Assembly (NCBI RefSeq): GCF_000211835.1
Contig: NZ_AEGR01000052.1
Span: forward strand, 62,001 to 126,000
Reading direction: 5' to 3'
Length of the DNA: 64,000 nt
From: Hylemonella gracilis ATCC 19624
Lineage (GTDB): Bacteria; Pseudomonadota; Gammaproteobacteria; Burkholderiales; Burkholderiaceae_C
Shown in pieces: positions 23,602-33,051 of this stretch. A program made the translations under genes and the position numbers. Numbering within the stretch: the first letter of the stretch is position 1; every line of letters begins with the position of its first letter. The notes beneath the pieces were generated by a model. That model searched no databases. It was not told where the DNA came from and saw only the letters and a program-made list of their open reading frames with translations.

Positions 23602-25179
23602 ATGCTCGACGACGCCATGAAGTCCCAGTTGCAGGCTTACCTGACCAAGCTGCAACGCCCTATTCGCCTGATCGCATCCCTCGATGGCGGCGAGAGGTCG
23701 GCCGAACTGCGCGAGTTGCTGCAGGAGATCGCTGGCCTGTCCGACCAGGTCCGCTACGACGAGAGTGGCAACGACGCGCGCAAGCCCTCCTTCGTGATCG
23801 CGCGTGAAGGAGAAACCACGGGTGTTCGCTTCGCGGCCATTCCACTGGGCCACGAGTTCACTTCCCTGGTGCTCGCCTTGCTGTGGACCGGCGGCCATCC
23901 GCCCAAGGTCGAGCCCGAGGTGATCGAGCAGATTCGCAACCTCGAGGGTGAATTCAAGTTCGAGGTCTACATGTCCTTGACCTGCCACAACTGCCCTGAC
24001 GTGGTCCAGGCCGTGAGCTTGATGAGCATCGTCAACCCACGCGTGCAAGCCACCATCGTGGACGGCGGCCTCTACCAATCCGAAGTGGACGAGCGGCAGA
24101 TCATGGCCGTGCCCGCCACCTGGCTCAACGGCAAGATGTTCGCGTCCGGCCGCATGACGGTGGAGGAAATTGTCGCCAAGCTGGACGTCAAGAGCGAGCA
24201 GCGCGAAGCGGCTAAGTTGTCCGCGAAGGATCCGTATGACGTGCTGATCGTGGGCGGTGGTCCCGCGGGTGCCGCCGCGGCGGTCTACGCCGCGCGCAAG
24301 GGCATCCGAGTCGGCGTCGCGGCGGAGCGTTTCGGTGGCCAGGTCAACGACACCTTGGCGATCGAGAATTACATCTCCGTGCTGGAGACTGAAGGACCGA
24401 AGTTCGCGGCTGCGCTGGAAGCCCAGGTGCGCCACTACGAGGTGGACATCATGAACCTGCAGCGCGCCGACAAGCTGGTGCCGGCCGCGCAGCCTGGCGG
24501 GCTGACCGAGGTGCACATGGCCAATGGCGGCGTGCTCAAGGCGCGCAGTGTCATCCTGTCGACCGGCGCGCGCTGGCGCAACGTGAATGTGCCGGGCGAG
24601 CAGGAGTACAAAAACAAGGGCGTGGCCTATTGCCCGCACTGTGATGGCCCCTTGTTCAAGGGCAAGAAGGTCGCCGTGATCGGCGGCGGCAACTCGGGCG
24701 TCGAGGCCGCCATCGACCTGGCTGGCATCGTCGAGCACGTGACCCTCTTGGAGTTCGGTGATCAACTCAAGGCCGATGCCGTGCTGGTGAGCAAGCTCAA
24801 GAGTCTGCCGAATGTGCAGATCATCACGCAGGCGCAAACCACCGAGTTCTCCGGCGCGGGCGGCAAGCTCGCCGGCATGGACTACCTGGACCGGACCACG
24901 GGCGAGAAGAAGCACGTGGACGTGGAAGGCGTGTTCGTGCAGATCGGCCTGGTGCCCAACACCGAATGGCTCAAGGGCACGCTGGAGCTGTCGAAGTTCG
25001 GCGAGATCGTGGTCGATGCCAAGGGGCACACCAGCCTTCCCGGCGTGTTCGCCGCGGGCGATTGCACGACGGTGCCCTACAAGCAGATCGTGATCGCCGC
25101 CGGCGAAGGCGCGAAAGCCGCCTTGAGCGCCTTTGACCACTTGATTCGCACCCCGGCCCACGAAACCGTGACAGCCTGA
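23602..25179 (+). CDS. ahpF: alkyl hydroperoxide reductase, flavoprotein subunit
   Basis: A 525-residue NADH:AhpC disulfide reductase. The N-terminal double-thioredoxin domain carries TCHNC (Cys128, Cys131). FAD- and NAD-binding motifs are [21 protein letters not shown] and [14 protein letters not shown], and the redox pair is CPHC (Cys344, Cys347). Cysteine positions agree with the Salmonella/E. coli enzyme within one residue. It passes electrons from NADH to oxidised AhpC. An AGGAGA ribosome binding site precedes the ATG. A Rho-independent terminator follows 23 bases after the stop. Confidence 0.98.
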   Translation: MLDDAMKSQLQAYLTKLQRPIRLIASLDGGERSAELRELLQEIAGLSDQVRYDESGNDARKPSFVIAREGETTGVRFAAIPLGHEFTSLVLALLWTGGHPPKVEPEVIEQIRNLEGEFKFEVYMSLTCHNCPDVVQAVSLMSIVNPRVQATIVDGGLYQSEVDERQIMAVPATWLNGKMFASGRMTVEEIVAKLDVKSEQREAAKLSAKDPYDVLIVGGGPAGAAAAVYAARKGIRVGVAAERFGGQVNDTLAIENYISVLETEGPKFAAALEAQVRHYEVDIMNLQRADKLVPAAQPGGLTEVHMANGGVLKARSVILSTGARWRNVNVPGEQEYKNKGVAYCPHCDGPLFKGKKVAVIGGGNSGVEAAIDLAGIVEHVTLLEFGDQLKADAVLVSKLKSLPNVQIITQAQTTEFSGAGGKLAGMDYLDRTTGEKKHVDVEGVFVQIGLVPNTEWLKGTLELSKFGEIVVDAKGHTSLPGVFAAGDCTTVPYKQIVIAAGEGAKAALSAFDHLIRTPAHETVTA

Positions 25180-25201
25180 AGCGTTGGCTTGCCGGACCGT
25201 C

Positions 25202-25229
25202 AAGGGGCTGCTTGCGCAGCCCCTTTTTT
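25202..25229 (+). terminator. Rho-independent terminator of ahpF
   Basis: AGGGGCTGC (25203-25211) pairs perfectly with GCAGCCCCT (25216-25224) around the loop TTGC, followed by a run of six T (25224-25229). It is a classical intrinsic terminator for the plus strand. Its right end touches the stop codon of the small minus-strand gene at 25229. Confidence 0.95.
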
Positions 25230-25429
25230 CATCGCATTTGCTGCAGTGACTGCCTTAGCGCCTGTCTCAGCGCTTGCCGACCCGCTTGGCGCTCGCTCTT
25301 GGCCGTTTTGCGGTGCGCGCCGGCCTTGCGCTTAAGCGCCGGCGACACCAAAGGGTTGCGCGGCGCGGGCAGCGTGAGGGGCTTGAGCCTGAGTGCGAGT
25401 CGGCGCTTGGCGAGTCGTGCGGAGTTCAT
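25229..25429 (-). CDS. small, highly basic hypothetical protein
   Basis: An open frame for 66 residues starting MNSARLAKRRLALRLKPL. The composition is extremely basic, with a central APRNPLVSPALKRKAGAHRKTAKSER and a tail QALRQALRQSLQQ that could form an amphipathic helix. The RNPLV...RKAGAHRK pattern looks like a conserved family of short proteins rather than random GC-rich frame, but I cannot name it. It has no signal peptide or membrane segment and probably binds nucleic acid or ribosomes (inference). It faces the ahpF terminator and is divergent from the phosphomannomutase gene, 16 bases from its ATG. No strong ribosome binding site is visible. Confidence 0.55.
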   Translation of the reverse strand: MNSARLAKRRLALRLKPLTLPAPRNPLVSPALKRKAGAHRKTAKSERQAGRQALRQALRQSLQQMR

Positions 25430-25445
25430 GGTGTAATTCTTGCCC

Positions 25446-26864
25446 ATGAAAGTTACTGCTTCGATCTTCAAGGCCTATGACATTCGCGGCGTGGTGCCGT
25501 CAACACTGGATGAATCCGTTGCCGAGAGCCTGGGGCGCGCCTTTGGACTGGCCGCGCGCGCGGAAGGGGAGGGCTGGGTCGCCGTGGGCCGGGACGGCCG
25601 ACTCAGCGGCCCCGCGCTGAGTGCCGCCCTGATCCGTGGCCTGCGCACCGTGGGCATGGATGTGATCGATCTGGGCATGGTCACCACGCCCATGCTGTAC
25701 TACGCGGCCAGCACGGTGTGCAAGAGCGGCATCCAGGTGACGGGCAGCCACAATCCCGCGGACTACAACGGCTTCAAGATGGTGCTGGCCGGCCGCGCGA
25801 TCTATGGCGATGAAATCCAGGCTTTGCGCAAGGCGATGGAAGCGGATCAGACTCCCTTGCTCGGCGAGACCGGTGCCTTGCCCACCAAGGCCGGCAAGCT
25901 GACCAAGCTCGACATCCAGTCGTCTTACAGTGACCGCATTGTCGGCGACGTGCACCTGCACCGCCGCATGAAGATCGTCGTCGATTCCGGCAACGGCGTG
26001 GCCGGTGGCTCCGCGCCGGGCATCTTGCGCGCCCTGGGCTGCGACGTGCGCGAGCTGTACAGCACCGTCGACGGCACCTTCCCCAATCACCACCCCGACC
26101 CAAGCAAACCCGAGAATCTGCGCGACTTGGTCAAGATCCTGCGCGAGACCGATGCCGAGATCGGCCTGGCCTTCGATGGCGACGGCGACCGTCTCGGCGT
26201 CGTGACCAAGGACGGGCAGATCATCTATCCAGATCGGCAACTGATGCTCTTCGCGCGCGACGTGCTCAAGCGCGCGCCCAACAGCTTCATCCTGTTCGAT
26301 GTGAAGTGCACGCAGCGTCTGGCGCCTGCCATCAAGGAAGCCGGTGGCAAGCCACTCATGTACAAGACGGGGCACTCCCTGATCAAGGCGCGCATGAAGG
26401 AGATTGACGCACCCTTGGGCGGCGAAATGAGCGGCCACGTCTTTTTCAAGGAACGCTGGTACGGTTTCGACGATGGCACCTACGCCGCCGCCCGCCTGCT
26501 GGAAATCCTGAGCCGTTCCCCCGACGCGAGCGCCGTGCTGAACGCCTTGCCGACGAGTCATTCCACTCCGGAGTTGAACGTGGCCTGCGCCGAGGGCGAG
26601 CCACACCGGATCGTGGCCGAGCTGCAGAAGAAGGCCCTGGCCAGTGGCACCTTTCCCAAGCCCGCCGAAGTCAGCACCATCGATGGCGTGCGCGTCGATT
26701 GGCCCGATGGTTTCGGCCTGGTTCGGGCTTCCAACACCACCCCGGTGCTGGTGCTGCGCTTCGAGGGACACACATCGCAGGCCCTCCAGCGCATCGAGGG
26801 CGAGATGCTCGCCCTGCTCAAGAGCGTCAAGCCGGACGCCGCCCTGGGCGCCGCCGCGCACTGA
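25446..26864 (+). CDS. algC: phosphomannomutase/phosphoglucomutase
   Basis: A 472-residue alpha-D-phosphohexomutase that interconverts the 1- and 6-phosphates of mannose or glucose for exopolysaccharide and LPS precursors. The catalytic phosphoserine loop is VTGSHNPADYNGFK, the metal loop is FDGDGDRLG and the sugar-binding loop is GGEMSGH. The C-terminal phosphate-binding segment reads GLVRASNTTPVLVLRFEG. Length matches Pseudomonas AlgC (463). The start at ATG 25446 (MKVTASIFKAYDIRG) fits the family; a TTG two codons earlier is open but unneeded. The symbol follows the Pseudomonas homologue; manB is a common alternative name. Confidence 0.94.
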   Translation: MKVTASIFKAYDIRGVVPSTLDESVAESLGRAFGLAARAEGEGWVAVGRDGRLSGPALSAALIRGLRTVGMDVIDLGMVTTPMLYYAASTVCKSGIQVTGSHNPADYNGFKMVLAGRAIYGDEIQALRKAMEADQTPLLGETGALPTKAGKLTKLDIQSSYSDRIVGDVHLHRRMKIVVDSGNGVAGGSAPGILRALGCDVRELYSTVDGTFPNHHPDPSKPENLRDLVKILRETDAEIGLAFDGDGDRLGVVTKDGQIIYPDRQLMLFARDVLKRAPNSFILFDVKCTQRLAPAIKEAGGKPLMYKTGHSLIKARMKEIDAPLGGEMSGHVFFKERWYGFDDGTYAAARLLEILSRSPDASAVLNALPTSHSTPELNVACAEGEPHRIVAELQKKALASGTFPKPAEVSTIDGVRVDWPDGFGLVRASNTTPVLVLRFEGHTSQALQRIEGEMLALLKSVKPDAALGAAAH

Positions 26865-26902
26865 GCGGCCGCCCAAGGCACGGTGCCAGGGCTGCGCCGG
26901 AC

Positions 26903-28279
26903 TTACTTGGACTGCGCGGGCTTGCTCGCTGGCGCGGTCGCGCTGTTCGCGAGCAGCGCGTTGATGTTCTGCAGGTCGTTGCTGTTCAGGTCACCACTGG
27001 CCTGACGCAGGCGCAGGGTTGCCAGCAGCACGTTGTAGCGGGCTTGGGACAGATCCCGCTTGGTCTGATACAGCTGACTCTGCGAGTTCAACACATCGAT
27101 GTTGATGCGCACACCCACGCGGTAGCCCAGTTGGTTGGCGTCCAGCGCGCTCTGGCTCGAGGTTTCGGCCGCTTCCAGCGCCTTCACCTGGCTCAGGCCC
27201 GACAGCACGCCCAGGTAGGCCGTGCGCGCGCCCTGTGAGACCGAGCGCTCAGCGCCTTGCAGCTGGGCCTGGGCCTGGTCTTCCAAGGCCAAGGTTTCGC
27301 GCAGGCGGTTCTGCGTCGCGAATCCGGCGAACAGCGGCAGGGTCAATTGCACGCCGACGGTGGTGACATTCGCCGAATCCGTCTGGCCAGTGGAGCCGCC
27401 ATTGGTGTATTTGTTGAGGCTGCGACTGGCCGTCAAATCCACCGTGGGCAAATGGCCCGAGATGGCCTTGGTGCTTTCCAGCTCGGCGTTGCGCAGTGCC
27501 ACGCGGGCCTGCCGCACCGACGGGTGCTGGGCTTTGGCCAGATCGACCCAGTAGTTGATGTCTTGCGGCGCGACCGCGGGCAGCGCGACCGCGGGCGCCA
27601 GTGGCAAGGGTCGAACGTCTTGCAGGCCCACAAGCTGGTCCAGCGCCAGTTTCTTGATGCGCAGGTCATTGTCGGCCGCGATCTCCTGGGCGACCACGAG
27701 GTCGAATCGCGCCTGGGCTTCACGGGTGTCGGTGATGGTGGCCGCGCCAACTTCGAAGTTGCGTTGCGCGGCGGCCAGCTGCTCGCGCACGGCGGTCTTC
27801 TGCGCTTGCACGAAGGTGAGGCTGTCTTGCGCGCTCAGCACATCGAAGTAGGCCTGGCTGACCCGCAGGATCAGGTCCTGCTCCGAGGCCAGCCATTGGG
27901 CCTCCGCCAATTCCTCCTGCTGCGCGCCCTGACGGAAGGTCGCGAAATTGGCGGGGCGGAACAAAGGTTGGCTCAGATTGATGCTGGTGCTGCGGGTCTG
28001 GTAGTCCAGGTTGCTGCTGCCGCCACTGGACAGCTCGGCATCCTGGTCCGTGCGGTTCACGCTCGCGCTCAGGGTGACGGTCGGCAGCAGGGCGGCCTTG
28101 GCCTGATCGGCGCGTTGCTGCCCGGCCTCGTACTGAGCGCGTGCAGCCTGGTAGGTGGCGTCGTGGCCGCGCGCGGCTTGGTACAGGTCCAGCAGGCTCT
28201 GGGCCTGCGCGACGGGGGCGAACAGAGTGGCGACGGCCAGAGCCAGGGTGGCGCGCGGGAACAAGCGTTGCAGTTTCAT
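26903..28279 (-). CDS. tolC: TolC-family type I secretion/efflux outer membrane channel
   Basis: A 458-residue outer membrane factor. The signal peptide (RATLALAVATLFAPVAQAQ) is followed by SLLDLYQAARGHDATYQAARAQYEAGQQ, the typical TolC start, and two long helical repeats. These include NYWVDLAKAQHPSVRQARVALRNAELE and the later GYRVGVRINIDVLNSQSQLYQTKRDLSQARYN. The ATG at 28279 begins the signal peptide; the frame extends 26 codons upstream without one. It could serve the RND pump encoded a few genes away, or a type I secretion system. A 29-base palindrome sits 64-92 bases upstream of the start. The convergent neighbour is algC. Confidence 0.93.
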   Translation of the reverse strand: MKLQRLFPRATLALAVATLFAPVAQAQSLLDLYQAARGHDATYQAARAQYEAGQQRADQAKAALLPTVTLSASVNRTDQDAELSSGGSSNLDYQTRSTSINLSQPLFRPANFATFRQGAQQEELAEAQWLASEQDLILRVSQAYFDVLSAQDSLTFVQAQKTAVREQLAAAQRNFEVGAATITDTREAQARFDLVVAQEIAADNDLRIKKLALDQLVGLQDVRPLPLAPAVALPAVAPQDINYWVDLAKAQHPSVRQARVALRNAELESTKAISGHLPTVDLTASRSLNKYTNGGSTGQTDSANVTTVGVQLTLPLFAGFATQNRLRETLALEDQAQAQLQGAERSVSQGARTAYLGVLSGLSQVKALEAAETSSQSALDANQLGYRVGVRINIDVLNSQSQLYQTKRDLSQARYNVLLATLRLRQASGDLNSNDLQNINALLANSATAPASKPAQSK

Positions 28280-28342
28280 AGGACGAAGGGGCAGAAGGTG
28301 GGCGTTTTCTCTCTCAGATGCATTCCCAGAGAGGCGGGCCAA

Positions 28343-28371
28343 ACATATAGTAAGCAATGCTTATTATATGT
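28343..28371. promoter_or_regulatory. 29-base near-perfect palindrome in the tolC promoter
   Basis: The sequence is symmetrical about base 28357: 13 of 14 pairs match, the only mismatch being 28350/28364. The core is TAAGCA-A-TGCTTA (28351-28363), flanked by ACATATA and TATATGT-type arms. It lies between the rhodanese gene and tolC, which suits a repressor operator covering the tolC promoter. The shape is like that of TetR- or MarR-family sites. It is unlike the palindrome in front of the tetR gene at 35 kb, so a different regulator is implied. Confidence 0.7.
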
Positions 28372-28452
28372 CTTGCTTGCAATCTGGGGGCAAAGGTGCA
28401 TGGTGCAAGAGGGCAAAGGGCAGCAAGCGCTTCGTGGCGCGGAAATCGGCGA

Positions 28453-28842
28453 TCAGTACCGCGGAATGCTCGGGTCGCGCTGCGCGGCCCAGGCCTCGAT
28501 GCCGCCGCTGATGTTCACGACGCGTTCGAAACCTTGGTGTCTCAGGTACTCGGCGACCCGTAGGCTGCGGCCCCCGTGGTGGCACAGGCAGGCGATCGGG
28601 CGCTGGGATGGACGGCCCGCCGCGTCGAGCCGATCCAGCGCGCCCGGCACGGTGTTCATGGGGATGTGCAGCAATTCATAGCCGGCATCCGCTGCGGGGC
28701 GCAGCGCGGCCAACTGCAATTCATGCGCCTCGCGGACGTCCAGCACCAGCGGGCCAGGCGCGTCCGGGCCCTGGGCCTGCGTGGCTGCTTGCGCTTGCCG
28801 CAGCCAAGTGTCGAAATCGCCAGGGTGGATGTGCTGGATCAT
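28453..28842 (-). CDS. single-domain rhodanese-like sulfurtransferase
   Basis: A 129-residue cytosolic protein with one rhodanese domain: LVLDVREAHELQLA, HIPMNTVPGALDRL and the active-site loop around Cys87, CHHGGRS. The catalytic cysteine and the six-residue loop are intact, so sulfurtransferase activity is likely. The end NISGGIEAWAAQRDPSIPRY is typical. It lies 76 bases after the PCM gene and before tolC on the same strand; this PCM-rhodanese-TolC order recurs in Burkholderiales. Its physiological partner is unknown. Confidence 0.93.
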   Translation of the reverse strand: MIQHIHPGDFDTWLRQAQAATQAQGPDAPGPLVLDVREAHELQLAALRPAADAGYELLHIPMNTVPGALDRLDAAGRPSQRPIACLCHHGGRSLRVAEYLRHQGFERVVNISGGIEAWAAQRDPSIPRY

Positions 28843-28918
28843 GCCGATGCCTTCAAACGCGAGTGGGGTCAGCGCACACGGCCGGGGGCGCCGCGTGCAG
28901 TCTGGTGTGATGGAGGGG

Positions 28919-29599
28919 TCAGAAACTGAAACGCGCCGCTTCGGGGAAATTGCGCAGCCGTGGCGCCACCGTGTCCCACCCCTGGTTGCTGTGGTAGGTC
29001 TGGTCCTCGGCGCGCGTGATGAGGGTGGCGCGCATCGTGGGCGCGTTCGGTTCGCCCACGATCGCGAACAGCCGCCCGCCCGCGGCGAGCTGCGCCAGCA
29101 GGGCGGCGGGCACTTCGGCCACCGAACCGGCCAGCACGATCACGTCGAACGGCGCTTCGGCGGGCGCGCCCTGGCTCCCATCAGCCTGTTGAACCTGGGC
29201 GTTGGTGATCCCTGCTTTCTGCAGGTTGGCGCGGGCCAGCGCGGCCAGTTCGGCGTCGATCTCCAGCGCGATCACCTGCTTCGAGCGCTTGGCCAGCAGG
29301 GCAGCCAGATAACCGGAACCCGCGCCGACCAGCAGCACCTTGTCCTGCGGCTGGGCGGCGACATCCTGAACGATGCGTGCCTGCACGCGGGGCGCGAGCA
29401 TCACGGGCGCATCTTCGCCACTCTTCAAGGGCAGTTCAGTGTCCGTGAAGGCCAGGGCTCGCAGGCCCGCGGGCACGAAGTCCTCCCGCTTGATCTCGGA
29501 CAGCAGGGCGAGCACGTCCGCGTCGAGCACGTTCCAGGGGCGGATCTGCTGCTCGATCATGTTGAAGCGGGCTTTTTCGGTGTTCATGAAGGTGTTCAT
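28919..29599 (-). CDS. protein-L-isoaspartate O-methyltransferase family protein
   Basis: A 226-residue SAM-dependent methyltransferase of the PCM family. The N-terminus MIEQQIRPWNVLDADVLALLSEIKREDFVP matches the family, and the SAM-binding motif I is KVLLVGAGSGYLAALLAK (VGAGSGY). Classical Pcm repairs isoaspartyl residues by methylating them. This betaproteobacterial branch lacks the usual TGSGYQTA wording and sits beside rhodanese and tolC, so its true substrate may differ. The ATG at 29599 is used; a second ATG four codons in is possible. Confidence 0.85.
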   Translation of the reverse strand: MNTFMNTEKARFNMIEQQIRPWNVLDADVLALLSEIKREDFVPAGLRALAFTDTELPLKSGEDAPVMLAPRVQARIVQDVAAQPQDKVLLVGAGSGYLAALLAKRSKQVIALEIDAELAALARANLQKAGITNAQVQQADGSQGAPAEAPFDVIVLAGSVAEVPAALLAQLAAGGRLFAIVGEPNAPTMRATLITRAEDQTYHSNQGWDTVAPRLRNFPEAARFSF

Positions 29600-29668
29600 G
29601 GCGTCGGTTCCGTGGGAGTTGGAAGGTAAGTCGTTGGGAGGCGGTCAAAAATTTTAGTGAGTTCCTGA

Positions 29669-29690
29669 ATCGTTGCGATATCGCAGCAAT
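29669..29690. promoter_or_regulatory. 22-base palindrome upstream of the PCM gene
   Basis: TGCGATATCGCA (29674-29685) is a perfect 12-base palindrome; extending to 29669-29690 adds three matching pairs and two mismatches. It lies 70-91 bases upstream of the PCM start, just after the RND gene end. It is a good candidate operator for the PCM-rhodanese unit. Confidence 0.5.
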
Positions 29691-29709
29691 AAATCCTGTT
29701 CGTGTGCGT

Positions 29710-32700
29710 TCAAGGAGTCTGCTCTGGGGTGGCCTGCCTTCCATGCCAGAGCCGGCGCAGCCACTGTGCGAAGTCGTCCAGGTAGCAGTAGGCCACGGGC
29801 ACGACCACCAAGGTGAGCAGCGAGGAGGTGATGATGCCGCCGATCACGGCCTGCCCCATCGGCGCGCGCTGCTCCGAGCCTTCGGACAAGGCGAAGGCCA
29901 GCGGCACCATGCCGAAGATCATGGCCAGCGTGGTCATCAGGATGGGCCGCAGCCGAACTTGTGCGGCGGTCAGCAGGGCTTGCTCGCGCGCCATGCCCGG
30001 CACCGGGCGACCCTCCGTGTCCAGCCCGCCTTCGCGGGCGCGGATGGCGAAATCCAGCAGCAGGATGGCGTTCTTGGTCACCAAGCCCATGAGCATCACG
30101 ACGCCGATGATCGAGAACATGGACAGAGAGGAGCCGAACAGCATCAGCGCCAGCACCACGCCGATCAAGGTCAGTGGCAGCGAGGTCATCAGCGCCAGGG
30201 GCTGGAAGAAGCTCTTGAATTGGCTGGCCAGGATCATGTAGATGAAGATGATGGCCATGGCCAGGGCGGAGATCGCATAGCCAAAACTTTCTTCCATGTT
30301 CTTGGTGGCGCCGCCAAAACGGTAGCGGTAGCCGGGCGGGAAGCTGGTGCTTGCCAAGGCCTGGCGGATGTCGGCCGACACCTCGCCCAGCGACCGGCCA
30401 TGCACATTGGCCGTGATGGTGACTTCTCGCATCAGGTCGCGCCGGTTGATCTGACTGGACCCTGTGCCTTGCACCAAGGTGGCGGCCTGGTTCAGGCGGA
30501 TCACGCGCGCGCTGCCATCCGAAGCCTGGCCCAGGGCGAAGGGCAGGCGCTCCAGGTTGCCCATGTCCTCGCGTGCTTCAGGGGCCAGGCGCACGTTCAC
30601 GTCGTAGGTCTGGTCGTCGCTGGCGCGCCAGTTGCCCACCGTGTTGCCGGCGACCAGGGCGCGCAGGGCGGCGGCGATCTGGTTGACGTTCAGGCCCAGG
30701 TCGGCGGCGGCTTCGCGGTTGACTTGCACGGAGATGGTCGGGCGGCCGGGCTTGGCGCTGCTGTCCAGGTCCACCAAGCCTGGAATGGGCGCGATCTTCT
30801 CCAGCACCGTCTGGGTCAGTCGCTCCAGCTCGCGCAAGTCTTGGCCCTGGAGCGAGAATTCCAGCTGCTTCTGACCGCCCACGGCGTCCATCAGGCCCAC
30901 GTGCGTGACGGTGATGCCCGGCACGACGCGCAGCCGTTCGCGCAGCTGGGCGGAGATCTGGTTCACGTTACGCTGACGTTGCACCCGGTCCACGAGGCGC
31001 ACGTAGATGCTGACGTAGTTCTTGCCTTGCGCATTGCCCGTGTTGAGGGTGGCGAGGGAGTAACGCACCTCCGGAAACTCCCGTTGCAGCAGGTCCTGCA
31101 CCTGCCGCGCCCTGGCCTCGGTCGCCTCGATGGACGTGCCTTCGGGGGTGCGGAAATTGACCGTGGTCTCGGAGAAGTCGGCGGTGGGCACGAACTCCGA
31201 GCCCAGCAAGGGCACGAGCAGGATGCTGGCCACGAAGATGGCGAAGGCCACGATCAACGTGGTGAGCTTGTGACCCAGCGACCAGCTCAGCAGGCGCTGG
31301 TAGACCTGGGCCAGGCGGTCGGTGGCGCGGTCGAACCAGCCGGTGACCCGGCCCACCGTCCGGTCGTAGAAGTTGCGGGGCGCGAGGGGGCTCGCGCCGT
31401 GTTGGTGGATGTTCGGGTCAGGCCAGACGGACGACAGCATGGGGTCCAGCGTGAAGCTCACGAACATGGAGATCAGCACCGCCGCCACGATGGTGATGCC
31501 GAACTGGTGGAAGAACTTCCCGATGATGCCGCCCATGAAACCGATGGGCAGGAACACCGCCACGATGGACAGCGTGGTCGCCAGCACCGCGAGGCCGATT
31601 TCTTCGGTGCCCTCGAGCGCGGCCTGGTAGTGGCCCTTGCCCATCTGCACGTGGCGCACGATGTTCTCGCGCACCACGATGGCATCGTCGATCAGCAGGC
31701 CCACGCAGAGCGACAGCGCCATCAGCGTGATCATGTTGATCGTGAAACCGAAGGCCTGCATGAAAAGAAAGGTGCCGATCAGCGCGATCGGCAGCGTCAG
31801 CCCCGTGATCACGGTGGAACGCCAGGAGTTCAGGAACAGGAAGACGATCAGCACCGTGAGCATCGCGCCTTCGAACAGGGTCTGGCGCACGTTATGGACC
31901 GCAACACGGATGGGGCGCGAGCCGTCTTGAATGGGTTCCAGCCGCACGCCCGCGGGCAGCAGGCCCTGGGTCTTCAACTCGGCCACGGCCTTGGTCAGGC
32001 CGTCGATCACGGCGATGGTGTTCTCGTCCTGAGACTTCTGAACGGTCAGCAAGAGGGTGCGTTGGCCGTTGTAAAGCGCCAGGCTCTCCAGCTCCTGCGC
32101 GCCATCGCGGATGGTGGCCACTTGGCCCAGGCGCACGGGAGTGTCCACGCCGCTCGTGCCGCCCTTGCGTGCGACGATGATGCGCGCGAAATCCTCCGGG
32201 CGCTGCATGCGTGCGTCGATCTGCACCGCGATTTCGCGCGTGCTGGAGCGCACCGCGCCCAGGGGCAGTTCCTGGTTCTCGCCGCGCACCGCCTCGACGA
32301 TCTGGGTGGGCGTGAGTCCGTAGGCCTCCAGCGCCTCGGGGCGCAGGTAGATGTTGATTTCGCGTTTGGTGCCGCCCACCAGGTTGACGGCGCCCACGCC
32401 GCGCACATTCTCCAGGCGCTTTTTCAGTACCTGGTCGGCCCAATTCGTGAGTTCCACCGGCGACCAACTCTGGGCCCCCGCGCTGGCCGCCGCGCCTGCC
32501 GCGCTGCCTCCCGGAGGAACGCTCACACCTTGCGACGGCCCAGCGCTGGAGTCTTGGCCCGACGCATCGCCGAGCACGGCCAGCGACCAGATGGCGCGGC
32601 TCGACGGGTCAAAGCGCAGCACGCGCGGCTCTTCCACCTCGTCACGCAGGGAGGGGCGCAGCGCGGCGACCTTCTCGCGCACGTCTTCGGCGGCCTTGCG

Positions 32701-33003
32701 ACCGTCGACGGTGAGCTGGAACTCGATGATGACGACCGACTGGTTCTCGTAGCTGCGCGAGGTCAGGGTGTTGATGCCCGCGATCGAGTTGACGCCTTCC
32801 TCGATCTTCTTGCTCACCTCGCTCTCGACGATCTCGGGCGAAGCCCCGGGGTAAGCCGTGCTGACCACCACCACCGGGAACTCGATGTTTGGAAACTGGT
32901 CGACCTGCAGACGCTGGTACGAGAACAGGCCCAGCACCACCAGCGCCATCATCATCATGGTGGCGAACACGGGGTTCTTCAGGCTGACTCGGGTGAACCA
33001 CAT
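29710..33003 (-). CDS. RND-family efflux pump inner membrane permease (HAE1 type)
   Basis: A 1097-residue proton-driven multidrug pump subunit. The start [40 protein letters not shown] and the transmembrane relay region [17 protein letters not shown] (the paired Asp residues of TM4) are intact, and the C-terminal half carries [12 protein letters not shown]. Topology is the usual 12 helices with two large periplasmic loops. A Gly/Ser/Ala-rich insertion (about residues 146-180) interrupts the first porter subdomain and is absent from typical MdtB/MdtC/AcrB proteins. It is the third gene of the tetR-MFP-RND operon, 48 bases after the adaptor gene. Together with TolC it would expel drugs, detergents or aromatic compounds. 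Confidence 0.95.
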   Translation of the reverse strand: MWFTRVSLKNPVFATMMMMALVVLGLFSYQRLQVDQFPNIEFPVVVVSTAYPGASPEIVESEVSKKIEEGVNSIAGINTLTSRSYENQSVVIIEFQLTVDGRKAAEDVREKVAALRPSLRDEVEEPRVLRFDPSSRAIWSLAVLGDASGQDSSAGPSQGVSVPPGGSAAGAAASAGAQSWSPVELTNWADQVLKKRLENVRGVGAVNLVGGTKREINIYLRPEALEAYGLTPTQIVEAVRGENQELPLGAVRSSTREIAVQIDARMQRPEDFARIIVARKGGTSGVDTPVRLGQVATIRDGAQELESLALYNGQRTLLLTVQKSQDENTIAVIDGLTKAVAELKTQGLLPAGVRLEPIQDGSRPIRVAVHNVRQTLFEGAMLTVLIVFLFLNSWRSTVITGLTLPIALIGTFLFMQAFGFTINMITLMALSLCVGLLIDDAIVVRENIVRHVQMGKGHYQAALEGTEEIGLAVLATTLSIVAVFLPIGFMGGIIGKFFHQFGITIVAAVLISMFVSFTLDPMLSSVWPDPNIHQHGASPLAPRNFYDRTVGRVTGWFDRATDRLAQVYQRLLSWSLGHKLTTLIVAFAIFVASILLVPLLGSEFVPTADFSETTVNFRTPEGTSIEATEARARQVQDLLQREFPEVRYSLATLNTGNAQGKNYVSIYVRLVDRVQRQRNVNQISAQLRERLRVVPGITVTHVGLMDAVGGQKQLEFSLQGQDLRELERLTQTVLEKIAPIPGLVDLDSSAKPGRPTISVQVNREAAADLGLNVNQIAAALRALVAGNTVGNWRASDDQTYDVNVRLAPEAREDMGNLERLPFALGQASDGSARVIRLNQAATLVQGTGSSQINRRDLMREVTITANVHGRSLGEVSADIRQALASTSFPPGYRYRFGGATKNMEESFGYAISALAMAIIFIYMILASQFKSFFQPLALMTSLPLTLIGVVLALMLFGSSLSMFSIIGVVMLMGLVTKNAILLLDFAIRAREGGLDTEGRPVPGMAREQALLTAAQVRLRPILMTTLAMIFGMVPLAFALSEGSEQRAPMGQAVIGGIITSSLLTLVVVPVAYCYLDDFAQWLRRLWHGRQATPEQTP

Positions 33004-33051
33004 GGCGGGTTATGGGGTCGTTGACGGCGGGGCTTGTGGCGGCGCCAAGTT

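Noticed and set aside
23566-25203. 545-codon minus-strand open frame antisense to ahpF
   Set aside because: ahpF is unambiguous on the plus strand, and the antisense translation has no family motif.
29704-33024. 1106-codon open frame antisense to the RND permease
   Set aside because: Its length comes from GC-rich codon bias in the real gene. The translation is His/Gln/Arg-rich with no family motif, and the minus-strand frame has full RND conservation.
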